Shown: positions 1-7,449 of the stretch, piece by piece | How positions within the stretch are numbered: position 1 is the first letter of the stretch | How the letters are laid out: every line of letters begins with the position of its first letter | Source: Chromobacterium haemolyticum | GTDB lineage: Bacteria; Pseudomonadota; Gammaproteobacteria; Burkholderiales; Chromobacteriaceae | Assembly: GCF_002081825.1 (NCBI RefSeq) | Contig: NZ_MUKU01000039.1 | Coordinates: forward strand, 1-49,027 | Length of the DNA: 49,027 bases | Direction of reading: 5' to 3' | Program-made: the position numbers and the translations under genes | Notes under the pieces: generated by a model | Seen by the model: the letters and a program-made list of their open reading frames with translations, nothing else | Databases searched by the model: none | Told to the model about the DNA's origin: nothing

Positions 1-86
1 GTTTTCTTGCGTACGCTTTCCAATAGCGGTCTGATCTGTTCGAACTGTTCACGACTTACGTCGCTTGGATAATGGCTTCTTCGCAT
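1..86 (-). CDS. IS5-family transposase, N-terminal fragment (runs off the window)
   Basis: Read on the minus strand from an ATG at 84-86, the sequence gives 28 residues beginning MRRSHYPSDVSREQFEQIRP and ending in LLESVRKK at the window edge. This is the style of N-terminus found in IS5-family DDE transposases (short basic start, then a REQFEQIRPLL helix). The catalytic part lies outside the window, so intactness cannot be judged. The ATG lies about 40 bp inside the IS end marked at 111-126, the usual arrangement for this family. There is no strong ribosome binding site. The family call rests on recognition of the N-terminal sequence and of the element end. Confidence 0.6.
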   Translation of the reverse strand, partial: MRRSHYPSDVSREQFEQIRPLLESVRKK

Positions 87-126
87 GCGGCAATTATCTC
101 AGGACGAAAAGATCGTGAACAGGCTC
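1..126 (-). mobile_element. End of an IS5-family insertion sequence
   Basis: The transposase start and 5' untranslated part are followed by a terminal sequence that reads GAGCCTGTTCACGATC inward from position 126. It is bordered by TAA at 127-129, consistent with the TNA target preferred by IS1031-type IS5 elements. The other end lies outside the window. The same GA(G/A)CCTGTTC terminus appears at both ends of the neighbouring short repeat at 130-269, which suggests that this transposase family mobilised both. Confidence 0.55.
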
Positions 127-129
127 TAA

Positions 130-269
130 GAACCTGTTCATAGTCTGCTGCGCGTCGGCGATACGGCGTTGAAAACACCTTCGAAATGCTCATGTACCAC
201 GCGTACATTCCGCTTTCTCAGCCGTTTTCGCCTTGTCTCGCCTTAGCTCGCGAGACTTTGAACAGGCTC
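130..269. repeat. 140-bp MITE-like element with IS-type ends
   Basis: The left end GAACCTGTTCATAGTC (130-145) and the reverse complement of the right end, GAGCCTGTTCAAAGTC (254-269), match at 14 of 16 positions. TAA flanks both sides (127-129 and 270-272), a 3-bp target duplication. No coding frame fills it. The interior folds on itself: ATGTAC 192-197 pairs with GTACAT 203-208, and GAAAAC on the left faces GTTTTC on the right, giving a long imperfect hairpin. These are the marks of a non-autonomous miniature element using the ends of the adjacent IS. Confidence 0.6.
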
Positions 270-295
270 TAAAGCCTCCGCCGCTAAAACCTGAT

Positions 296-1615
296 TCAAC
301 GATCCGCCAAGGAACCGACGCTGACAGCGGGCTCTGCCACATATTCATAACCCTGCTTGCGTCTCAACACATTGCGCGCCCGCTCCAAGTCCATATCCCG
401 CTCCCAGCGCGCCACTACCACCGCGGCCACGCAATTGCCGATTAAATTGGTCAACGCCCGAGCAATGCCCATGAACCAGTCCACCGACAACACCAACACC
501 AGCCCGATCACCGGAATGGCGGGTATCGCCGACAGAGTCGCCGACAGAATCACTAAGGCAGAGCCAGGAATTCCATGCGCGCCCTTGGAAGTCACCAACG
601 ACACCGCGAGAATGGTCAACAAATCGTAATTGGACAGCGGCGTATTGGTGGCATGGGCGATAAACACCGCCGCCAGAGTCAGATAAATGGAAAAACCATC
701 GAGATTGAACGAATAACCGGTGGGAATCACCAGGCCCACGGTGGCATTGCCGATGCCCAGATGTTCAAGCTTGCGCATGACTTGCGGCAACACCGCGTCG
801 GACGAAGCCGTCCCCACCACGATAGATAACTCGTCTTTCAGATAGCGTAAAAACGCTACGATGTTAAGACCCGCCAATTGCAAAATCGTCCCCAGCACCA
901 CCAGCACAAACAAAGCGCAAGTGAGATAAAACATCAGCACCAGACCACCCAACTGCTGCAAGGACGATACCCCGTAACTGGCGGTGGTAAAGGCAATGGA
1001 GCCGAACACTCCCAGCGGCGCCAATTGCACCACCAGACCGATCAGCTTGAAAAACACATGGCCAGCCTCATGCACCAGCCGAATCACCCCTCCAGCGGAA
1101 TCGCGCACCAAATTCAAGGCGCAGCCGAACAATAGCGCAAACACCAGCACCTGCAAGATATCGCCCGAGGCCAACGCGCCAAACACCGTACCAGGAATCA
1201 AGTTCATGAAAAACGACCAGGCGCTGCCATGCTGCAAAGCCTGGGCTCTATCGGTGTAGGCGGCCATCGCTTGGGTATTCAACGAGCCGACATCCACGTT
1301 CATCCCCAGACCGATGCTGCTATGCAGGGCCAACAGCAAGCCCAAAGCCAGAGCCAGAGTCGTGACCAGCTCAAAATACACAATGGCCTTCAAACCCACC
1401 CGGCCCACTTTTTTCAAGTCACCGGCGCCTGTAATCCCGCTCACCACCACACAGAATACAATCGGCGCGATCAACATCTTGATCAGCTTGATAAAGCCGT
1501 CGCCCAGCGGTTTCAAATGCAGCGCCTGCTCCGGCCACAACAAACCGGCGCAGATGCCAAGGACAAGTCCGATCATGACCCGCATAAACAACGACTTCTT
1601 AGTCAAACGCAGCAT
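296..1615 (-). CDS. dctA: C4-dicarboxylate:cation symporter DctA
   Basis: A 439-residue inner-membrane transporter of the dicarboxylate/amino acid:cation symporter (SDF/DAACS) family, the normal length for DctA. It should import succinate, fumarate and malate with protons or sodium. Visible family motifs are the serine-rich hairpin region GTASSDAVLPQ (around residue 272), the signature VIPTGYSFNLDGFSIYLTLA with its Asn/Asp pair, and SKGAHGIPGSALVILSATL in the second re-entrant loop. The ATG at 1615 is preceded on the minus strand by GGAGAAAGGGAA, a good ribosome binding site. It is transcribed in the same direction as the GntR regulator upstream (gap 115 bp). That regulator may sense the transported acid or lactate, which is an inference from position. 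Specificity within the family (C4 acids versus glutamate) is likely but not proven. Confidence 0.9.
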   Translation of the reverse strand: MLRLTKKSLFMRVMIGLVLGICAGLLWPEQALHLKPLGDGFIKLIKMLIAPIVFCVVVSGITGAGDLKKVGRVGLKAIVYFELVTTLALALGLLLALHSSIGLGMNVDVGSLNTQAMAAYTDRAQALQHGSAWSFFMNLIPGTVFGALASGDILQVLVFALLFGCALNLVRDSAGGVIRLVHEAGHVFFKLIGLVVQLAPLGVFGSIAFTTASYGVSSLQQLGGLVLMFYLTCALFVLVVLGTILQLAGLNIVAFLRYLKDELSIVVGTASSDAVLPQVMRKLEHLGIGNATVGLVIPTGYSFNLDGFSIYLTLAAVFIAHATNTPLSNYDLLTILAVSLVTSKGAHGIPGSALVILSATLSAIPAIPVIGLVLVLSVDWFMGIARALTNLIGNCVAAVVVARWERDMDLERARNVLRRKQGYEYVAEPAVSVGSLADR

Positions 1616-1730
1616 GGCTTCCCTTTCTCCTGACGAGGAGGCATGGCGAGAAGCCGCCCCAGATGGATCATCCGGGCCGAAACGGATGACGCGGCGACCC
1701 TTCGGGGACGGCTTCTAACACCCAACTGGC

Positions 1731-2477
1731 TCAGGCACCATCCCCCCCTTGTTGTGACCAGACGACAGATGCGCCGCGAACAGGAATCGCCAAGCGTTCG
1801 CAAGCATGGATGATGTGCCGCTGCATGGCGGCGCTGGCCGCCGCGCTGTCATGCGCCTTGATAGCCCGCAAAATGGCCTCTTTCTCGATCAGCGCCGCCT
1901 GCAACTCTTGCGGCCGCGCCAGCATGATGGCCCGGGCGTGACCGATGGCTTCGCTGGCCTGCTCCATCGACTGCTTGAACACTGGGTTGCGGCTAAATCC
2001 CACCAACTGCCGGTGGAACAAAATATCCGCCTCCACCGCCGCAGCCATTTCGCCCGCAGCCAGCGCCTCGCGCATATCCAGCAGCGTTAGCCGCAACTGC
2101 ATCAGTTCTTCGGAAGTTATCGACTGCGCGACCAAGCCCACCACGAATGGCTCCAGCGCCAGACGCAGTTGAAACACGTCCTCCGGACGCACCGTCGGCG
2201 GCGCCAACGGCTCGCCCTGGGGATCGGTGCTAAGCACAAACACCCCCTTGCCGGGATGGGAGCGGACAAAACCCAAGGCCTCAAGCACCGAAATCGCCTC
2301 GCGCAGCGGTGGGCGGCTGATGCCAAACTGCTCTGCCAGATCGCGCTGCGACGGCAGCATCTCTCCAGGCAGCCAAATGCCGCGCTTGATGGCATCAAGA
2401 ATATTGCGGGCGGCGACATCGCCCAGTTTGGAAGAAGTGAACATGGCGGTCAGGCGATCAAAAACATGATTAGTCAT
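1731..2477 (-). CDS. GntR-family regulator, FadR subfamily (PdhR/LldR-like)
   Basis: A 248-residue DNA-binding repressor. Residues about 15-80 form the GntR winged helix (AARNILDAIKRGIWLPGEML, then SQRDLAEQFGISRPPLREAI), and the remainder is the all-helical FCD ligand domain that binds small carboxylates in FadR, PdhR and LldR. I start it at ATG 2477; a TTG three codons earlier (2486) would add MPF but lies almost against the operator. The palindrome at 2492-2524 sits directly upstream, so autoregulation is very likely. Its product probably controls the neighbouring dctA, and the effector is expected to be a carboxylic acid. Exact member (LldR, PdhR, DctA-specific) cannot be decided from sequence alone. 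Confidence 0.85.
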   Translation of the reverse strand: MTNHVFDRLTAMFTSSKLGDVAARNILDAIKRGIWLPGEMLPSQRDLAEQFGISRPPLREAISVLEALGFVRSHPGKGVFVLSTDPQGEPLAPPTVRPEDVFQLRLALEPFVVGLVAQSITSEELMQLRLTLLDMREALAAGEMAAAVEADILFHRQLVGFSRNPVFKQSMEQASEAIGHARAIMLARPQELQAALIEKEAILRAIKAHDSAAASAAMQRHIIHACERLAIPVRGASVVWSQQGGDGA

Positions 2478-2491
2478 AAACGGCAAACTAC

Positions 2492-2524
2492 ACTGGTCTA
2501 ACTGGTATTACCAGTAAGACCAGT
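2492..2524. promoter_or_regulatory. GntR/FCD operator palindrome
   Basis: A nearly perfect 33-bp palindrome centred on 2508. The core ACTGGTATTACCAGT (2501-2515) matches the TGGTNNNACCA pattern bound by PdhR/LldR-type regulators, and outer arms ACTGGTC (2492-2498) and GACCAGT (2518-2524) repeat the half-site, so two dimers could bind. It ends 15 bp before the ATG of the GntR gene, where bound protein would block its own transcription. Confidence 0.75.
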
Positions 2525-2984
2525 ATTTTACCCGCTATCAAGTCGCGCCTCCGTCGCCCAAAACCGCCTCCGGCCAAGCCAGTTGCGGCATAGCCGCCGG
2601 TGACATTTCCGCAACGCACCGGGCGACCGAACTCGCCATCGCCGAAGTTCTGGCGGGCCGCAGGCAAACGACTGGCCCACCACCCTGCGCTCAGATGTCG
2701 ATATGCTCGCCATTCGCCACCGCGGTGCTGATGATAAAGCTCGAAACCCGCTTAGATGCGCTCACGTGTGAGGGAACCACCCTAGCCAACCTCGATAGAA
2801 CGATGAAAGCGGCCAAACCCAAGGGAGTACCGGAGCGCCCTTTTCATTGCCGTATCATTGGTACAGGCTCGCGACGATAACGGATCGTCTATACCACGAC
2901 ATGCGCCCGCCATAGCGTCCGCGCACGTTTCATCCCGCAAACCGCCCGGTCGCGTCAGCGCCCGCCTGCCGATGGAGCAGCGCC
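2525..2984. other. Intergenic region without a recognised gene
   Basis: About 460 bp between the GntR operator and the lipoprotein gene. Short open frames exist on both strands (for example 2695-2880 plus, 2528-2713 minus), but none has a ribosome binding site, a recognisable domain or convincing codon use. It may hold promoters for both flanking transcripts or a decayed gene. No hairpin terminator stands out. Confidence 0.5.
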
Positions 2985-3848
2985 ATGCCCGCCAGCCCCC
3001 TTCTTCGCTTGCTGCCTTTGCTGCCGCTGCTGGCCGCCTGCGCCAATGCTCCGGACACGCCATTCGCCGATTTCGACAACGCCGCCCGCAGCGTCACTCA
3101 AAGCTCCACCGGCACCTTTGCGCGCATCCAGCAGAATGCGCGACTCAACGCGGTGCTCACTGCACCCAACGCCCCGCTGCGCGCGGACACCTTCCGCCCT
3201 CAAGCCGGCAACGGCGCCAGTTACGACCTCAGCCCCGCCCTGGCCCAGCTTCAGGCGACGCTGGACGCGCTGGAAAAATACGCCCGAACCCTGCGCAGCC
3301 TGGCTGGAGACCGGGAGGCCGAGGCCCGGGTCGACGCCGCAGCCCAGGACTTGGCCGACAGCGTTCAGGATCTCAAACTGCGCGGCGGCGACGAGACCGC
3401 CGCCAAGATTCTGGCCACCGCGGCCGACGCGCTGGGTCGCCAGCTCACCACCGCGCAGCGCAAGAACGCGCTGCGCAACACCATGGCCACCGCCCAGCCC
3501 GGACTAGACCTCTTGGCCCTCAACAGCCACCGCGTCTTGAGCGCGCTACCCGGCTACCTGAGCGTGCTCAGGGACAGCCTGCTGCGTCACGCCAATTTCA
3601 GCCGACCGCCCTACGGCAGCTGGGAGCGCTACCAGTTTGACCTCTCCATCTCCGACCGGCTGCGTGAATTCGAGCAGATCGAAGCCGCGCTGCAGGCTAG
3701 CGACAAAGCGATTCAAGGCTTTCCCGATACCAACCGCCAGTTGCTGCAAAGCCTGGACACGCCCCAACCCAAACTGCAAGCGCTGCGCGACTTCGCCGCC
3801 GAGGCCAGGCGGCTGCGCAATTTTTATCGCGATCTGCCCGCTAAATAA
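2985..3848 (+). CDS. Putative lipoprotein of unknown function
   Basis: 287 residues. The N-terminus is a short Arg-containing leucine/proline-rich signal ending in the lipobox L-A-A-C with Cys19, so it should be exported and lipidated; Asn and Ala follow the Cys, with no Asp+2 inner-membrane retention signal. The rest is rich in Ala, Leu, Gln and Arg with heptad-like runs (for example LAQLQATLDALEKYARTLRS around residue 85 and LREFEQIEAALQ around 225), suggesting a largely helical or coiled-coil periplasmic domain. I do not recognise a named family. The next gene begins 12 bp downstream behind a strong AAAGGAGG site inside the gap, so the two form an operon. The downstream partner is also small, helical and soluble-looking. 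Confidence 0.7.
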   Translation: MPASPLLRLLPLLPLLAACANAPDTPFADFDNAARSVTQSSTGTFARIQQNARLNAVLTAPNAPLRADTFRPQAGNGASYDLSPALAQLQATLDALEKYARTLRSLAGDREAEARVDAAAQDLADSVQDLKLRGGDETAAKILATAADALGRQLTTAQRKNALRNTMATAQPGLDLLALNSHRVLSALPGYLSVLRDSLLRHANFSRPPYGSWERYQFDLSISDRLREFEQIEAALQASDKAIQGFPDTNRQLLQSLDTPQPKLQALRDFAAEARRLRNFYRDLPAK

Positions 3849-3860
3849 AGGAGGCAGCAT

Positions 3861-4166
3861 ATGGACAACCACCAAGTCACCGAGCTTGCCAGCGGCCTGG
3901 CATCCCGCATCAACAACCTGGCGGTCGCCAGCCTGGGCGCGGACAGCCGAACCTTGCTGGCGCAGCAGGATGAACTGGCCAACCAGACCCTGGCGCTGAT
4001 CGCGCGGGACTTGAACGCCGACACAGAAGACTTCCAACACGCTATCGCCGCGCTGCAAGCGGCGACCGAGGCGGCCGACCACGCTGGGCGGCAGCTGCAA
4101 CGCGTGGGCGACGCCATCAAGCTGACCGCCAAGGCAATAAGCGCGGTGGCCAAGCTGCTGGCCTGA
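3861..4166 (+). CDS. Small helical protein paired with the lipoprotein
   Basis: 101 residues with no signal peptide and no cysteine. It is predicted to be almost entirely helical, with Ala/Leu-rich amphipathic stretches (AIAALQAATEAADHAGRQLQ around residues 56-75). Translation starts at ATG 3861 after AAAGGAGG at 3847-3854, one of the best ribosome binding sites in the window. It follows the lipoprotein gene by 12 bp and is therefore cotranscribed. Function not recognised. The cytoplasmic prediction is odd for a partner of an exported lipoprotein, unless it acts at the inner membrane or is exported another way. Confidence 0.65.
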   Translation: MDNHQVTELASGLASRINNLAVASLGADSRTLLAQQDELANQTLALIARDLNADTEDFQHAIAALQAATEAADHAGRQLQRVGDAIKLTAKAISAVAKLLA

Positions 4167-4354
4167 GTGACCGGCCGCGAGCGGCGGACCGCTTGAAGCC
4201 CTGAACCGCGCCTGAATCACGCCATTCATCCGCGCCTCCACAACAGGAGCCCCGGCCAAGAAGAGGGATGCCCGGTTGCGCCCCAAACTCGCCGTCCCCG
4301 ATCCGACGCGACAAGCTTTCGCTCCCGTACGGCTAACGCGCGACGAACATGAAA

Positions 4355-4384
4355 AATGCCGCCCCTGTTGCCAGGGGCGGCATT
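4355..4384 (-). terminator. Intrinsic terminator after the porin gene
   Basis: A perfect 13-bp stem: AATGCCGCCCCTG (4355-4367), loop TTGC, CAGGGGCGGCATT (4372-4384). Read on the minus strand it is followed by a run of T (A 4352-4356 on plus). It lies 37 bp beyond the porin stop codon. Confidence 0.85.
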
Positions 4385-4421
4385 CCAAACTGTTCGCAGC
4401 TTTACGTCTAGCCCGTAACGC

Positions 4422-5507
4422 TTAGAACTTGTGTACGACGTTCAGACCGAAGGCCTTGATCTTGTCGGTGTTGTTGCTATTGCTCTTCAGGAAAGCGCTA
4501 TCAGCCTTGATTTCGCCGTACTGAGCGCCGATAACGGTGCGCTTGGACAGGCTGTAATCAACGCCCAGCAGGTACTGTTTGTAGCCACTGTCGTCTTTCT
4601 TCACGCCATCAACTTTGTAGTCTTTGGACTGAGCGTAGGTGAACTTGGGCATGAAGGCGCCAATCTGGTAGCCGGCGGTCAGCGCGTATTCTTGCGACTC
4701 GTACTTGCTGTTGTTAACAGCGCTGCTGTCACTCAAGAAGCTGAACGGGGTAACGGAGAAGTCGCCTTTGTCATTGCGATAGCCCAGCGCCACGAAGATG
4801 TTGTTGGCGTTGTAGCCAGCTTCGATGCGGTGCTTGTTATTAGCCTTGCTGCTCAGGTTCAGACCGGCAACGATCGGGCTTTCGTGGATGAACTGGTACT
4901 TGCCGAAGAAGCCGCTGTTCTCGTAGGACAAGCCCAGGTTGTAGGTTTCACGATCGGTGTTCTGAACAACGTTCGGGTTACCAGAGGCATCAAAGCCACG
5001 CTTGTCTTCTTTAGTGCCGTACAGGAAGGCAGCCTTGAAGCCGGCGAATTCCGGAGTGTCGAAACGCACGGCGTTCTTAACATAGCCGTCGCCGCGGGTG
5101 AAGGCGTTCAGTTGCAGCGCGTTGCTGCTGCTTTCCCACGGGTTAACTTGAGCCATATCGGACTCGCCGTAGTTGGCCAGGTGGCCCAGGCGGAAGGTAC
5201 CGAAGTTGGAGGACAGACCAACGAAAGATTCGCGGCTGGCGAAAGTGCCGCTGCTATCGCCGGTGCGGCTCTGGCCGTCGATGCCGAAGCCGGTTTCAAC
5301 TTGCCAGATGGCTTTCAGGCCATTGCCCAGATCTTCATTGCCCTTGAAACCGATACGGGAACCCAGGTCGTCGATATTGGTTTGCTTGGTGCCCTTGCTG
5401 CTGTCGACGTATTCAACGCCGCCTTTGATGGTACCGAACACGGTAACGTCGGCGAAAGCGGCTGCCGGCAGAGTGGCAACCATCAGAGCGATCAGACTTT
5501 TTTTCAT
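4422..5507 (-). CDS. General outer-membrane porin (16-stranded, trimeric type)
   Basis: 361 residues, typical for Gram-negative porins of betaproteobacteria. The signal peptide MKKSLIALMVATLPAAAFA is cleaved before DVTVFGTIKGGVEY, the classic first strand. Repeated aromatic/glycine strand motifs follow (RIGFKGNEDLGNGLKAIWQVE, ESFVGLSSNFGTFRLGHLAN; the latter precedes constriction loop L3), and the last residue is Phe (GLNVVHKF), the outer-membrane assembly signal. It would form water-filled channels for small solutes. The ribosome binding site AGAAGGA lies 10 bp before the ATG. A good sigma-70 promoter overlapped by an inverted repeat lies at 5547-5579, and an EnvZ/OmpR-like pair is encoded just upstream, so osmotic or envelope control is plausible. 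Confidence 0.92.
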   Translation of the reverse strand: MKKSLIALMVATLPAAAFADVTVFGTIKGGVEYVDSSKGTKQTNIDDLGSRIGFKGNEDLGNGLKAIWQVETGFGIDGQSRTGDSSGTFASRESFVGLSSNFGTFRLGHLANYGESDMAQVNPWESSSNALQLNAFTRGDGYVKNAVRFDTPEFAGFKAAFLYGTKEDKRGFDASGNPNVVQNTDRETYNLGLSYENSGFFGKYQFIHESPIVAGLNLSSKANNKHRIEAGYNANNIFVALGYRNDKGDFSVTPFSFLSDSSAVNNSKYESQEYALTAGYQIGAFMPKFTYAQSKDYKVDGVKKDDSGYKQYLLGVDYSLSKRTVIGAQYGEIKADSAFLKSNSNNTDKIKAFGLNVVHKF

Positions 5508-5546
5508 GATGTGGCTATCCTTCTTGTTTACTTAGGAAGTGAGCGA

Positions 5547-5579
5547 ATACTAGTTGCTGTGTTTCACATTTGCAACTAG
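5547..5579 (-). promoter_or_regulatory. Porin promoter overlapped by an inverted repeat
   Basis: On the minus strand: -35 TTGCAA (plus 5570-5575), 17-bp spacer, -10 TAGTAT (plus 5547-5552), about 40 bp before the porin start codon. An exact inverted repeat CTAGTTGC (5550-5557) and GCAACTAG (5572-5579) covers both promoter boxes, so a dimeric regulator bound there would compete with RNA polymerase; a hairpin role is less likely because it lies upstream of the transcript start. Confidence 0.55.
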
Positions 5580-5713
5580 CCATGCAAACTTGTGGTCATT
5601 AAACAACAGTAGTGTCAAAAAAACAACATCAGACTTCAGGCAATCAGACTGGAACACTCAGACGAAGTTTCACCCTCAACTTGTTAAAATTCATTAACCA
5701 CAAGCATTTGAGC

Positions 5714-5738
5714 AAAAAAATGCCCGCACGCGGCGGGC
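5714..5738 (-). terminator. Minus-strand terminator without an obvious gene
   Basis: GCCCGC (5722-5727) pairs with GCGGGC (5733-5738) around a 5-nt loop, and the minus strand continues with seven T (A7 at 5714-5720). It is a well-formed terminator on the minus strand, yet the nearest upstream gene in that direction (the kinase) already has its own terminator at 5955-5979. It may end a short RNA transcribed from 5740-5900. Confidence 0.55.
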
Positions 5739-5825
5739 TGAAGATTGGATAGACTTGACTCGAATTCAAAGAAGCGAAAAAGAATCTGTATCAGTGAATT
5801 CTGACACTGATTGTAATCAATCACT

Positions 5826-5845
5826 TTGTAAATGTCCATTTACAA
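5826..5845. promoter_or_regulatory. Perfect 20-bp palindrome in the porin upstream region
   Basis: TTGTAAATG, a TC centre, CATTTACAA. Two GTAAA cores face each other, and a third GTAAA lies at 5857-5861. GTAAA repeats are the recognition unit of OmpR/CpxR-type response regulators in enterics, and one such regulator is encoded at 7446-8165 with tandem GTAAA units in front of it. The flanking 5580-5955 stretch is clearly richer in A+T than the rest of the window and holds no gene. Confidence 0.45.
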
Positions 5846-5954
5846 TACGGCTTTAATGTAAATAGAGTGTGAACACATCGTAAATTTTGAGAATTCGGCG
5901 GATACAAAGCCACCTCCCGGCACTTTCCCCCATCATCTCCAGGCGAAAGGCCAA

Positions 5955-5979
5955 GAAAAAAGCCGCGCTAGCGCGGCTT
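5955..5979 (-). terminator. Terminator of the two-component operon
   Basis: A perfect palindrome AAGCCGCGC-TA-GCGCGGCTT (5960-5979) followed on the minus strand by six T. It lies 18 bp after the sensor-kinase stop codon at 5998. Confidence 0.85.
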
Positions 5980-5997
5980 GCCATAAGATCAACGCGT

Positions 5998-7449
5998 TTA
6001 ATGTCCAGCAGGCAAACTCAATTGCACACACAAGCCGCCTTGCGGCCGGTTGTTCAGCTTGAGGTCGCCGCCGTGGTCGCGCGCAATCGCCCGCGCGATA
6101 GCCAGGCCTAGGCCGCTGCCTCCGGTATGGCGCGCCCTGGAGTCCTCCAAACGCACATAAGGCTCCATGACCCGTTCCAGGTCGGCTTCAGCGATACCCG
6201 GCCCCTGATCCTGAATACGCACCTCCACCCAGTCCTCCCGCTGCCGCAGGCTGACTTCAATCGCCGCGCCGCCATAGCGGCGAGCGTTCTCCAGCAGATT
6301 ACCCAGACAGCGGCGCAAGGCGCCGACCTTGCCGGTCACCGGCGCCACCGGCTCGCTGTGCAGCTGGATGTCGGCGCCAAAGGCCTCCATATCCTCCACC
6401 ACGCTTTCCAGCAAGGCGTTGAGATTAAACTTCACCACCTGCTCGCTGCCGCAACCGCCACGCAAATAGGTCAGCGAATCATTGATCAGTTGGTCCATTT
6501 CCAGCAGGTCGCGCTCGATCGCCTGTTTTTCCGACGATTCGGCCAAACCTTCCAGACGCAGGCGGATGCGGGTGATGGGCAAGCGCAGATCGTGCGACAC
6601 GCCGGCCAGCATCTGATTGCGGGTTTTCAGCAAGCGCTGCAACTCGGTCTGCATCCGGTTGAAGGTTCTGGCGGCTTCAGCCACCTCTTCGGAACCGGTT
6701 TCCGGCAAGGGCGCCTGATTAAGATTGCTGGCCAGACCCCGGGCCGCCTGCGCGAACAGACCCAGCGGCCGGATCAGCTGCCGCACCGCCCAGGCGCCCA
6801 GAATAGCGGCGGTCAAGGCCACCAGCAGCAGCCAGGCCAGGATGCGGATGGGCTGATCGGCCAGAGAAATGGGCCGCGAGGCGTTGAAGGTCAGCACCGT
6901 GCCGTCGCTCAGCCTGGCCTGCACCGTGGCCAGGTGGGTCTTGAACTCGGCCAGCGGGCCCAGCGCGGTCAACTCCTCACTGACAATGGAGCCGGCGAGG
7001 CCGGCGTCCCGCGTGGGCGTGAAGTTTTTCATCCCTAGCCCGCCCACCCTATCGATCAAGGCCGCGCGGCCGCCCGCCGACGAGTCCTGCTGCTTGGACA
7101 ACACCTGCAGCTGATAAGGCTTGATAAGGTCGCGCTTGATCAATTGCTGAAACGAGCGGCCATGCCGGCTCAGCGTATTTTCTGGCTGCTCCCAAAACCG
7201 GTCCATGCGCACCAGCAGCGTGGGCTGGTTCAGGGCGGAAATCACCTGTTCCCGATATTTGCTTGGGCACTCGTCCAACAGATTGACGATGTCGGCGATG
7301 TGTTGCGCGGTGTATTGCACGCGCAAGGAGTTGCTCAAGCGATCACGGTCGCTGAGAATGAAATAGATGCCCAAGGCGTTGGCCAACAGCAAGCCCCCCA
7401 CCAAGGTCAGCAAAATCTGGCCATACAATGTGCGCGGCAACCACTTCAT
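5998..7449 (-). CDS. Sensor histidine kinase, EnvZ-like
   Basis: 483 residues. TM1 is about 10-32, a periplasmic domain about 33-200 follows, TM2 is about 202-222, then a HAMP linker about 222-275. The dimerisation/phosphoacceptor box AGVSHDLRLPITRIRL carries His286. The catalytic domain shows LGNLLENARRYGG (N box), DQGPGI (G1) and GGSGLGLAIA (G2). The H-box sequence is of the EnvZ type. It is translated by a 4-bp stop/start overlap with the response-regulator gene, so the two products form one signalling pair. The stimulus is unknown; the neighbouring porin gene suggests an envelope or osmolarity signal, which is an inference. A terminator follows the stop codon. Confidence 0.88.
   Translation of the reverse strand: MKWLPRTLYGQILLTLVGGLLLANALGIYFILSDRDRLSNSLRVQYTAQHIADIVNLLDECPSKYREQVISALNQPTLLVRMDRFWEQPENTLSRHGRSFQQLIKRDLIKPYQLQVLSKQQDSSAGGRAALIDRVGGLGMKNFTPTRDAGLAGSIVSEELTALGPLAEFKTHLATVQARLSDGTVLTFNASRPISLADQPIRILAWLLLVALTAAILGAWAVRQLIRPLGLFAQAARGLASNLNQAPLPETGSEEVAEAARTFNRMQTELQRLLKTRNQMLAGVSHDLRLPITRIRLRLEGLAESSEKQAIERDLLEMDQLINDSLTYLRGGCGSEQVVKFNLNALLESVVEDMEAFGADIQLHSEPVAPVTGKVGALRRCLGNLLENARRYGGAAIEVSLRQREDWVEVRIQDQGPGIAEADLERVMEPYVRLEDSRARHTGGSGLGLAIARAIARDHGGDLKLNNRPQGGLCVQLSLPAGH

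Noticed and set aside
2695-2880. 61-codon plus frame in the gap before the lipoprotein
   Set aside because: No ribosome binding site, no domain, codon use unlike neighbours; cannot be separated from chance.
3546-4388. 280-codon minus frame across the lipoprotein and its partner
   Set aside because: It covers the porin terminator and the two plus-strand genes, which have good ribosome binding sites and a signal peptide.
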